Shown: piece after piece, positions 7,009 to 12,825 of the stretch
Position numbering within the stretch: the first letter of the stretch is position 1
How the letters are laid out: every line of letters begins with the position of its first letter
Origin: Halobacteriales archaeon SW_9_67_25
Lineage (GTDB): Archaea; Halobacteriota; Halobacteria; Halobacteriales; Haloarculaceae
DNA length: 13,087 bases
Reading direction: 5' to 3'
Assembly (NCBI GenBank): GCA_003022745.1
Contig: PXSU01000058.1
Location: forward strand, 1 to 13,087
Made by a program: the position numbers and the translations under genes
Notes under the pieces: model-generated
Databases searched by the model: none
What the model saw: only the letters and a program-made list of their open reading frames with translations
What the model was told of the DNA's origin: nothing

Positions 7009-7976
7009 GCGACGCACCGCTCCTGGAGGTCGAGAACCTCCAGAAGAGTTTCGGCGGGATCACTGCCGTCGACGGCGTCTCCTTCGAGCTGGAGGCGGGG
7101 AAGGTGACCGGCCTCATCGGGCCCAACGGGGCCGGCAAAACCACGACGTTCAACCTCGTCAGCGGCTTCTACAAACCCGACGCCGGCACCATCCGCTTCA
7201 AGGGGACCGACACGCAGACACTGATGCGTCCCGCGCCCGTCGAACAGGGCGTCTGGGCGAGTGCGTCGGCAGGCTTTCTCGGACTGATCGGGGCCGCATC
7301 CGGGCGTGTCACCTACGGCGTCTCACCGGATGTGCTCGCCGGCGGCGCCGTGGCGGGCGCTGCTGTGGGCGTCGGGCTCTACGTCGGCCAGAACGCCATC
7401 AACAACCGCCGGGGGGCCTACAAGCACTCCCGGCCGTTCCGCCTGGCCCGCCAGGGGATGGTCAGGACGTTCCAGATCACCCGCGAGTTGACCGAGATGA
7501 CCGTGCTGGAGAACCTGCTGCTGGCACCGCCAGACCAGACCGGCGAGGGACCACTCAACGCCATCGTCCGGCGTGGCACCATCGCCGAGGAGGAAGCGCA
7601 GTTCCGCGAACGCGCCGAGGAGATAATCGAGTTGCTCGAACTGGACCACTTGCGCGACGAGGAGGCCGGCAACCTGAGCGGCGGCCAGCGGAAACTGCTC
7701 GAACTCGGGCGGGTGCTGATGCTCGACCCCGACCTGGTGATGCTCGACGAACCGGTCGCCGGTGTCAACCCCGCACTAACCGACCGGATCATGGAGGCCA
7801 TCACCTCGATGCGCGACGAGGGCTACGGCTTCTGCATCGTCGAACACGAGATGGACGTCATCATGTCTCTCAGCGACAAAATAATCGCCATGGCCGAGGG
7901 GCAGAAGATGGCCGAGGGCCCGCCCGAGGAGGTCCAGCAGGACGAACAGGTTCTCGAATCCTACCTCGGCGGGTGA
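7005..7976 (+). CDS. livG: ABC importer ATPase LivG with hydrophobic insertion
   Basis: One of the two ATPase subunits. Walker A is GPNGAGKTT (residues 39-47), the Q-loop Gln157 lies in VRTFQITREL, the signature is LSGGQ (224-228), Walker B is LVMLDEP (244-250), and the switch His281 lies in IVEHEMD. All catalytic motifs are intact. VRTFQITRELTEMTVLENLL and the C-terminal AEGPPEEVQQDEQVLESYLG mark it as LivG rather than LivF. It has 323 residues against about 255 in E. coli. Walker A to Q-loop spans about 112 residues instead of about 45, because roughly residues 75-145 are inserted. The insert is glycine- and alanine-rich and hydrophobic, with a GxxxGxxxG pattern at 114-122. The start overlaps the livM stop (ATGA) and has a good GGAGG. 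It pairs with LivF on the cytoplasmic face. Confidence 0.92.
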   Translation: MSDAPLLEVENLQKSFGGITAVDGVSFELEAGKVTGLIGPNGAGKTTTFNLVSGFYKPDAGTIRFKGTDTQTLMRPAPVEQGVWASASAGFLGLIGAASGRVTYGVSPDVLAGGAVAGAAVGVGLYVGQNAINNRRGAYKHSRPFRLARQGMVRTFQITRELTEMTVLENLLLAPPDQTGEGPLNAIVRRGTIAEEEAQFRERAEEIIELLELDHLRDEEAGNLSGGQRKLLELGRVLMLDPDLVMLDEPVAGVNPALTDRIMEAITSMRDEGYGFCIVEHEMDVIMSLSDKIIAMAEGQKMAEGPPEEVQQDEQVLESYLGG

Positions 7977-8053
7977 CCCGCGCGACTGGCACCTCTGCCA
8001 CACAGCCGCGACTGATACCGATGCGTGTTTCTTGATACTCGGATACGAATTAG

Positions 8054-8058
8054 TTTTT
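8054..8058 (+). terminator. T-tract after livG, possible terminator
   Basis: TTAGTTTTTGA at 8050-8060 is a short T-run about 75 bases after the livG stop, in a locally AT-rich patch. Archaeal termination mostly uses T-runs without a hairpin, so this could end the livHMG message. The evidence is weak. Confidence 0.25.
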
Positions 8059-8147
8059 GACACCCGGATCGTCTACCTGCCACCGGCGTCTCACGTGTTC
8101 CCGGCCATTCTTCCTCGCAAAAATTGACGAATAGAACGTTGGGGACA

Positions 8148-8156
8148 GATACATAA
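8148..8156 (+). promoter_or_regulatory. TATA-like box for the solute-binding protein gene
   Basis: GATACATAAGG is the only AT-rich box in the right place within the 260-base gap between livG and the binding protein. With the usual spacing, transcription would start near 8180 and give a leader of about 55 bases that includes the hairpin at 8201-8219. Confidence 0.35.
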
Positions 8157-8200
8157 GGACCCGTTTCTACAGCCTCACACGTGGTAGGGTATCGACCACT

Positions 8201-8219
8201 GCTGTCGGGGTACGACAGC
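8201..8219 (+). other. 5'-leader hairpin before the solute-binding protein
   Basis: GCTGTCG (8201-8207) and CGACAGC (8213-8219) form a perfect 7-bp stem with a 5-base loop, ending 17 bases before the ATG at 8237 and 8 bases before the AGGA at 8228-8231. It could be an RNA element affecting translation or stability, or a DNA operator. Confidence 0.45.
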
Positions 8220-8236
8220 TCCCACACAGGACACCT

Positions 8237-9646
8237 ATGACTGGAAACGAAGACGACACCGGTTCGAGTGGTTCGCGTATCAGGCGGCGCAAATATCTCG
8301 CGATGTCGGCGGTCGGGGCCACCGGTCTCGCCGCAGGCTGTGGTGGCGACGGTGGCGATGGCGGCGACGGCGGCGACGGTGGCAGTGACGGCGGCGACGG
8401 CGGCGACGACATGAGCGGCGAGGCCATCCCGCTGGCGTCGTTCTGTCCGCTCTCCGGCGCCGGTGCCGCGTTCGGCCCGGGCCAGCAGGCAGGCTTCAAC
8501 ATGGCCATCGAGGACATGAACGAAGCCGGTGGTATCATCGACGGCCGGATGTTCGAGCCCATCAACAGGGACAGCGAGACGAAGCCCTCGCGGGCGGCTT
8601 CGAAGCTCGAAGGAGTCATCAGCAACGAGAACATCGAGGCGTTCGTCGGCACGTGGTCCAGCGGCGTGAGCGCGACGCTCGCTCCCATCGCCGCGGACAA
8701 CCAGATCATGCAGATGGGCAACGGGACGACGAGCCCGACACTCGCCCAGCAGGGCTGGGTCGAGACCGACGAAACCGACAGCGGTTGGCGCAAGTACATG
8801 GGCCGGACGTCGCCCAACGACGGGTCACAGGGCATCGCGATGGCCGGCGCCCTCAACAACATCATCGAGGCCGACACGGCGGCGTTCATGCACGTCGACA
8901 ACCCGTACGGTGCGGGACTGGCCCGGAAGGCAGCAGAGTCCTTCGACGGGGAGGTCACCGCCACGGTGCCGGTCGCGAAGCAGACCAGCGACTACAGCTC
9001 CGCGCTCGACCAGGCCTTCGCCGACGACCCCGACGTGTTCGGCCTGATCGTCTACCCGGCAAACGGTGAGTCCATCCTCCAACAGTGGAACCGCGGTGGC
9101 TACGGCGGGACGCTCGTGATGTCCGAGTCGATGTTCGCCCCGGACGTGCTGGAGGGTCTGTCGGACATCGTCGCCGGCTCCTACGTCACGACGACGCGAC
9201 TCAGCGGGTCATCTACCGAATACTTCGAGAGCAACCTACAGGACCGGATGGACCAGGACCCGACGACGTTCTCTCACCACTCGTTCGACGCGACGATGCT
9301 GATCGGGCTCGCCGCGCACGCTGCCGGCGAGTTCACCGGGACAGCAATCTCGGACAACATCCAGACGGTCTCGCGCCCGCCAGGCGAGGAGATCATGGCC
9401 GGTCCCGACGAGTTCGAGCGCGCCAAGGGGCTCCTCGACGACGGCGAGGAGATCAACTATCAGGGTGCGTCCTCGTCCTGTGACCTGACTTGCTTCTACG
9501 AACCGTACAACTCCTTCCGGGTGTTGCAATTGAACCAAGAAGACGGCTCGATCAGTACGGAAACCCTCAACGAGTTCCCGGCGGACTTCTTCCAGGGCAA
9601 GCTGTACACCCAGGAGCAACTCGACACGTACAACTGCGGCGAGTAA
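8237..9646 (+). CDS. livJ: Tat lipoprotein solute-binding protein of the HAAT importer
   Basis: A 469-residue extracellular binding subunit anchored to the membrane. The N-terminus carries a twin-arginine signal RIRRRKYLAM (residues 14-23), a short hydrophobic core, and a lipobox LAAGC with Cys35 as the predicted lipid-modified residue. A flexible Gly/Asp linker follows (36-58). Residues about 62-460 fit the type 1 periplasmic binding fold of the LivJ/Peripla_BP_6 group: IPLASFCPLSGAGAAFGPGQ, FNMAIEDMNEAGGI, AFVGTWSSGVSATLAPIAAD, and AAFMHVDNPYGAGLARKAAE. Four further cysteines (70, 415, 419, 467) could make two disulfides. AGGA at 8228-8231 serves as Shine-Dalgarno. It has its own upstream region of 260 bases and sits between livG and livF, an arrangement that allows it to be made in excess. 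The ligand is not deducible. Confidence 0.92.
   Translation: MTGNEDDTGSSGSRIRRRKYLAMSAVGATGLAAGCGGDGGDGGDGGDGGSDGGDGGDDMSGEAIPLASFCPLSGAGAAFGPGQQAGFNMAIEDMNEAGGIIDGRMFEPINRDSETKPSRAASKLEGVISNENIEAFVGTWSSGVSATLAPIAADNQIMQMGNGTTSPTLAQQGWVETDETDSGWRKYMGRTSPNDGSQGIAMAGALNNIIEADTAAFMHVDNPYGAGLARKAAESFDGEVTATVPVAKQTSDYSSALDQAFADDPDVFGLIVYPANGESILQQWNRGGYGGTLVMSESMFAPDVLEGLSDIVAGSYVTTTRLSGSSTEYFESNLQDRMDQDPTTFSHHSFDATMLIGLAAHAAGEFTGTAISDNIQTVSRPPGEEIMAGPDEFERAKGLLDDGEEINYQGASSSCDLTCFYEPYNSFRVLQLNQEDGSISTETLNEFPADFFQGKLYTQEQLDTYNCGE
8342..8410 (+). repeat. Tandem Gly-Gly-Asp coding repeat (linker)
   Basis: About seven near-copies of a 9-base GGY-GGY-GAY unit encode residues 36-58, directly after the lipobox cysteine. 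The unit is interrupted once by a serine codon. It acts as an acidic tether between the membrane anchor and the binding domain. Slippage could change its length between strains. Confidence 0.8.
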
Positions 9647-9664
9647 CGTCCGGAGAGACCGGAA

Positions 9665-9683
9665 CGCCGGCCCCGTGCCGGCG
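9665..9683 (+). other. GC-rich hairpin after the binding-protein gene
   Basis: CGCCGGC (9665-9671) and GCCGGCG (9677-9683) form a perfect 7-bp all-GC stem with a 5-base loop, starting 19 bases after the TAA of the binding-protein gene. It may protect the 3' end of that message or attenuate read-through into livF. No T-run follows it, so a simple intrinsic terminator is unlikely. Confidence 0.45.
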
Positions 9684-9713
9684 GCCTCCCCGGACTGGCC
9701 GGAGAACGCCATA

Positions 9714-9727
9714 GAAACTGTTTAATC
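9714..9727 (+). promoter_or_regulatory. Promoter of livF (leaderless)
   Basis: GAAACTGTTTAATC contains a BRE-like GAAAC and a TTTAATC TATA-like core centred 28 bases before the ATG at 9752. No Shine-Dalgarno precedes the ATG. This is the clearest leaderless promoter in the window and implies livF can be transcribed apart from the rest. Confidence 0.55.
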
Positions 9728-9751
9728 GGCAGTCAGAGAAAGAGTGTCACG

Positions 9752-10474
9752 ATGGGAATCCTCGAAGCAACGGATCTGGTGACGGGCTACGGCGAGGCCG
9801 AGATCGTCCACGGCGTCGACATCGAGATAGAACCCGAGGAGATGGTCTGTATCATCGGCCCGAACGGCGCCGGGAAGTCGACGCTAATGAAGGCTATCTT
9901 CGGGCTGATCGACGTCTGGGAGGGGCAGGTCGAACTGGCCGGCAGGGACGTCACCGACTACCGCCCCGACGAGATCGTCCGGGTCGGGGCGAGCTACGTC
10001 CCCCAGCGCAACAACATCTTCCCGAACCTCACGGTCCGGGAGAACCTCGAGATGGGCGGGTACGTCCAGGAGGAGGTCACCGAGCCTGACTTCGAGAAGG
10101 TCTACGAGCGGTTCCCCATCCTCGAGGAGCGACAGAACCAGAAAGCCGGGACGATGAGCGGCGGCCAGCAACAGATGGTCGCGATGGGTGCCGGGCTGAT
10201 GATCGACCCGGACATCCTGCTGGTCGACGAGCCCTCTGCCGGGCTGGCGCCGGACCTCGTCGAGGAGATGTTCGAGCGCATCCAGCGCATCAAAGAACAG
10301 GGCACCGCCGTGCTGATGGTCGAGCAGAACGCACGGCAGGCGTTGCGCTACTCCGACCGGGGCTACGTCCTCGACCAGGGCGAGAACCGCTTCGTCGGGT
10401 CCGGCGAGGAACTCCTAGAGAGCGACGAAATCAAGGAACTGTATCTCGGGGCCGCGAGCGCCGAGGCCGACTGA
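9752..10474 (+). CDS. livF: ABC importer ATPase LivF
   Basis: The second ATPase subunit, 240 residues, the normal size for LivF. Walker A is GPNGAGKST (residues 36-44), the Q-loop Gln85 lies in SYVPQRNNIFPNLTVRENLE, the signature is MSGGQQQMVA (135-144), and Walker B is ILLVDEPSAGLAPDLV (155-170). The switch position reads VEQN, with Gln192 instead of His, as is normal for LivF, so LivG probably supplies the histidine. Unlike LivG it has no insertion: Walker A to Q-loop spacing is ordinary. It is separated from livG by the binding-protein gene and has its own promoter-like box. The stop codon lies inside the left arm of the inverted repeat at 10471-10558. Confidence 0.94.
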   Translation: MGILEATDLVTGYGEAEIVHGVDIEIEPEEMVCIIGPNGAGKSTLMKAIFGLIDVWEGQVELAGRDVTDYRPDEIVRVGASYVPQRNNIFPNLTVRENLEMGGYVQEEVTEPDFEKVYERFPILEERQNQKAGTMSGGQQQMVAMGAGLMIDPDILLVDEPSAGLAPDLVEEMFERIQRIKEQGTAVLMVEQNARQALRYSDRGYVLDQGENRFVGSGEELLESDEIKELYLGAASAEAD

Positions 10475-10558
10475 TACGGATTGCTGTCGCTATTTTCCAG
10501 GTCGACCGCACGCCGTACTGCGGTCGACCCAGTAATGAACTACAGCAATCCGTATCAG
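10471..10558. repeat. Nested perfect inverted repeat between convergent genes
   Basis: The outer arms CTGATACGGATTGCTGT (10471-10487) and ACAGCAATCCGTATCAG (10542-10558) are exact 17-bp inverted repeats. The inner arms GTCGACCGCA (10501-10510) and TGCGGTCGAC (10519-10528) are exact 10-bp inverted repeats around an 8-base loop. The two spacers between outer and inner arms are both 13 bases and not complementary, giving a symmetric internal loop. The outer arms contain the TGA of livF (10472-10474) and the TGA of the opposing gene (10555-10557). It could be a bidirectional terminator or 3'-end structure, or a short dispersed MITE-like element. I see no target-site duplication. Confidence 0.85.
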
Positions 10559-11475
10559 AGGAGGAACAGTCCCAGCCCTGCGAAGGCGAGTCCGACGGCA
10601 GACCAGAGCAACCCGTTTTTCAACAGGGTTCGTTCTGCTTCGATTTCACTCCCGGTAGTTACGACGAACCTGTTCCGGTTGTCCGATCTGATCTGGTCGA
10701 CGAGATCCGAGAAGCTGTCCTCGCCGAGCACGAAGGTGCCCTCGTCGGGACTTTCGAACCCGATGACGGCTTTCGTTCCACTCGGCAGGTCGAACGACGC
10801 GCCCGCCTCGCGGACGGGACCGTACACGTGGACGGCATCACCCGGGTCGATCCGGTGCTCGCTGTAGACCCGGACCTGTTCGTCGTCTGGTTCAAGTTCC
10901 GTTTGCGACCGGAGGAAATCGGCAATCTCCTCCGGTGTCGACTCGCCGGGATCGAATCTGAGCCACGCCGACTCCGACAGTTCACGTTGTGCCCCTTCGG
11001 GTTCGACGAGTACGCTTCCGGTGTCTGTCTCGACGACAAACGGATTCACGTCCTCGCCCGAGGCAACGATACTCGCTGTTCGACGGCGAATGTGAACGAT
11101 GGTATCGCTCTCGGTTCCGCGCCGCAGCTGCCGGTCGTCCTGGCGCTGTTCTTCCGTCACTCCTGGCTCGCCGCGGACGACTCTCCACTCACAGCAGAGG
11201 CATTCGGTGTCGGTGAACGGACTCCGGACTGTCTCGGCGTGCGGTTGGACAGTTCCTGCTATTTCTATCGCCGACGAGGCTTCGTTCACGGTCCGGAGGT
11301 CAGCCGGTTCGCTCCGACTCACCGTGTAGTACGTCTGCAAGTATCCGAGTCCGACCAGCAACAGCAGTCCCCCGAGACCCCACAGCAGGAGTACCTCTAT
11401 CGCCGGCGTGAGGAGGAGAAACGCTACGAGTCCGACAACGCCGGCCCCGCCGAGAATGACGCTCTTTGCGTTCAT
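10555..11475 (-). CDS. GIDE/BAM-domain membrane protein without RING finger
   Basis: A 306-residue protein starting at the ATG at 11475. Two hydrophobic segments lie at the N-terminus (about 5-22 and 27-48), a long acidic soluble region at about 52-282, and a C-terminal helix at about 286-306. The soluble part begins with IEIAGTVQPHAETVRSPFTD (70-89), then ECLCCEWRVV (91-100) and further beta-strand-like segments. This pattern matches the GIDE (BAM) domain of MUL1/MULAN-type proteins and their prokaryotic relatives, often annotated as E3 ubiquitin ligase family. No RING zinc-binding cysteine/histidine pattern is present, so ligase activity should not be assumed. The start is 19 bases after the stop of the PQQ-repeat lipoprotein gene, suggesting one operon. 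The function is unknown. The stop lies in the inverted repeat shared with livF. Confidence 0.75.
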   Translation of the reverse strand: MNAKSVILGGAGVVGLVAFLLLTPAIEVLLLWGLGGLLLLVGLGYLQTYYTVSRSEPADLRTVNEASSAIEIAGTVQPHAETVRSPFTDTECLCCEWRVVRGEPGVTEEQRQDDRQLRRGTESDTIVHIRRRTASIVASGEDVNPFVVETDTGSVLVEPEGAQRELSESAWLRFDPGESTPEEIADFLRSQTELEPDDEQVRVYSEHRIDPGDAVHVYGPVREAGASFDLPSGTKAVIGFESPDEGTFVLGEDSFSDLVDQIRSDNRNRFVVTTGSEIEAERTLLKNGLLWSAVGLAFAGLGLFLL

Positions 11476-11494
11476 GGGTCTGCTCTCGCGTGGG

Positions 11495-12745
11495 CTATTG
11501 CTCGGCGATGGCGTACAGTCTGTTGTCCTGGCTGCCGACGAAGACGAGTCCGTCTGCGATAGCGAGCGAGCCCTTGAGCTCACCGTCGGTTTCGACGCGC
11601 CACGCCTGTTCTCCCGTGGCGGCATCGACCGCATATATCCCGTCGTCTGTACTTCCAGTGTAGACAGTTCCGTCTGCCACGACCGGCGACCCACTGACTC
11701 TCGCTCCGGTTTCGAATCGCCACTGCTGTTCCCCGGTGGCAGTGTCCAGCGCGTACAGATTGTTGTTGAAGCTCCCGACGTAGACGGTCCCATCGGCCAC
11801 TGCCGGCGACGACGAGACGTCGTTGCCCGTCTCGAAGGCCCACTGCTGGTCGCCCGTCTCCGCGTCCACCGCGTACACGTTCCCGTCGTGGCTCCCGACG
11901 TACACCGTTCCCTCACTCACCGCCGGCGAGGAGTTCAGCCAGTCCTCCGTCTCGAAGGCCCACTGCTGGTCGCCCGTCTTCGCGTCCACCGCGTATACCT
12001 TGCTGTCCCAGCTGCCGATGTAAACTGTCCCCTCGGCGACTGCCGGCGAGGCTTCCAGTTCGTCGTCCGCCTCAGAGGTCCACTGTTTTTCGCCAGTCGC
12101 TGTATCCACCGCGTACAGCGTGTTGTCGTGGTTCCCGACGTACACAGTCCCGTCGGCGACTGCCGGCGAGGACGTGACGCGGCCACTCGTCTCGACGGTC
12201 CACTGCTGGTCGCCCGTCTCCGCGTCCAGTGCGTAGAGTGTATTATCCCAGCTCCCGACATATGCCGTGCCCCCCACGACGGCAGGTGCGGAGTGGATTT
12301 CGCCCCCCGTTTCGAGGGTCCACTGTTGCTCGCCAGCGACTGCGTCGAGTGCAAAGAGCGTGTTGTTCCGGTTCCCGACGAAGACGGTGTCATCGACCAC
12401 GGCCGGCGCGGAGGCGATAGCCCCGCCAGTCTCGAAAACCCAACTGGTCGTAACATCGTCGGTGGGTCCCGTCTCCTCGGGAGCGTACCCCGTGTTTGCC
12501 GGGTCGGCCCCCATCATCAGCCACCCACTCACCTGCGTCGTCGACCCGGTTTCGGTCTCGGTCTCGTTCGCTGCTGGGGTGTCGTCGCTCCCAGGGTCTG
12601 CTTCCGTCGGTGTGCCGGCAGTCGGTGTGTCGTCTCCACTGGCCTCGTCGGACCCTCCGTCGTCCGACGAACTACACCCCGCGACGCCGGCGACGCATGC
12701 GACCCCGGCGAGACGGAGCCATTCACGTCGAGTGGTTTCTGCCAT
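11495..12745 (-). CDS. Tat lipoprotein with eight-bladed PQQ-type beta-propeller
   Basis: A 416-residue protein. The N-terminus is a twin-arginine signal TRREWLRLAG (residues 5-14) with lipobox VAGC and Cys24 as anchor, followed by an acidic, Thr/Ser/Asp-rich linker (about 25-72). The motif WLMMGADPANTGY (75-87) is typical of the entry to haloarchaeal PQQ-repeat proteins. Residues 102-416 contain eight repeats of exactly 40 residues, each starting at Trp 102, 142, 182, 222, 262, 302, 342 or 382. The consensus is W-x-x-E-T, then S-x-P-A-V-x-D-G-T-V-Y-V-G-S, then N-x-L-Y-A-V-D-A-x-T-G-x-Q-Q. It is probably a surface scaffold or binding protein (BamB-like fold). Active-site residues of true quinoprotein dehydrogenases were not seen, so cofactor binding is not implied. 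The ATG at 12745 is chosen because it gives a proper Tat signal; the open frame continues upstream without another start giving a signal peptide. Confidence 0.9.
   Translation of the reverse strand: MAETTRREWLRLAGVACVAGVAGCSSSDDGGSDEASGDDTPTAGTPTEADPGSDDTPAANETETETGSTTQVSGWLMMGADPANTGYAPEETGPTDDVTTSWVFETGGAIASAPAVVDDTVFVGNRNNTLFALDAVAGEQQWTLETGGEIHSAPAVVGGTAYVGSWDNTLYALDAETGDQQWTVETSGRVTSSPAVADGTVYVGNHDNTLYAVDTATGEKQWTSEADDELEASPAVAEGTVYIGSWDSKVYAVDAKTGDQQWAFETEDWLNSSPAVSEGTVYVGSHDGNVYAVDAETGDQQWAFETGNDVSSSPAVADGTVYVGSFNNNLYALDTATGEQQWRFETGARVSGSPVVADGTVYTGSTDDGIYAVDAATGEQAWRVETDGELKGSLAIADGLVFVGSQDNRLYAIAEQ
11498..12442 (-). repeat. Eight tandem 120-base propeller repeats
   Basis: The coding repeats keep an exact 120-base period over eight units with no insertions or deletions; the last is slightly short at the C-terminus. 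Units five and six are nearly identical over their ends: bases 11827-11875 and 11947-11995 differ at one position only. This indicates recent duplication or gene conversion. Confidence 0.85.
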
Positions 12746-12770
12746 AGCATCGCTGTCATCTCCGGGTGAC

Positions 12771-12776
12771 AAAAAA
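12771..12776 (-). promoter_or_regulatory. T6 tract: TATA-like box or terminator
   Basis: On the minus strand CCGGTTTTTTGTC is centred 28 bases before the ATG at 12745, where a TATA box would sit for a leaderless transcript. It is also about 50 bases after the stop of the upstream gene, where a T-run could end transcription. Either role or both are possible. Confidence 0.3.
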
Positions 12777-12825
12777 CCGGGGGTATCGCGCGCTCGGTCG
12801 TGGGAAGAATCACCCACTCGGTTCG

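Noticed and set aside
8342..8410. Tandem 9-base repeats considered as a CRISPR or minisatellite
   Set aside because: They are in frame, encode the Gly/Asp linker after the lipobox, and have no spacers.
10471..10558. Nested palindrome considered as a tRNA or other standard RNA gene
   Set aside because: No tRNA-like arms, T-loop or anticodon arrangement; it is a linear pair of nested perfect repeats.
10555..11916. Longer 453-codon version of the GIDE-domain gene starting inside the PQQ gene
   Set aside because: The extra N-terminus overlaps the PQQ gene in another frame and is Ser/Thr/Arg-rich antisense-like sequence; the ATG at 11475 gives a proper membrane-protein N-terminus.
11498..12442. 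120-base repeats considered as a non-coding repeat array
   Set aside because: The period equals 40 codons and each unit encodes one propeller blade with a conserved Trp.
12442..12745. PQQ-repeat lipoprotein considered as a quinoprotein dehydrogenase
   Set aside because: No catalytic Asp, calcium-binding or Cys-Cys features of such dehydrogenases are visible; only the structural repeat is present.
11408..12769. 453-codon plus-strand frame opposite the PQQ-repeat gene
   Set aside because: Its apparent repeats are the complement of the 120-base propeller repeats; no start signal and no recognisable domain.
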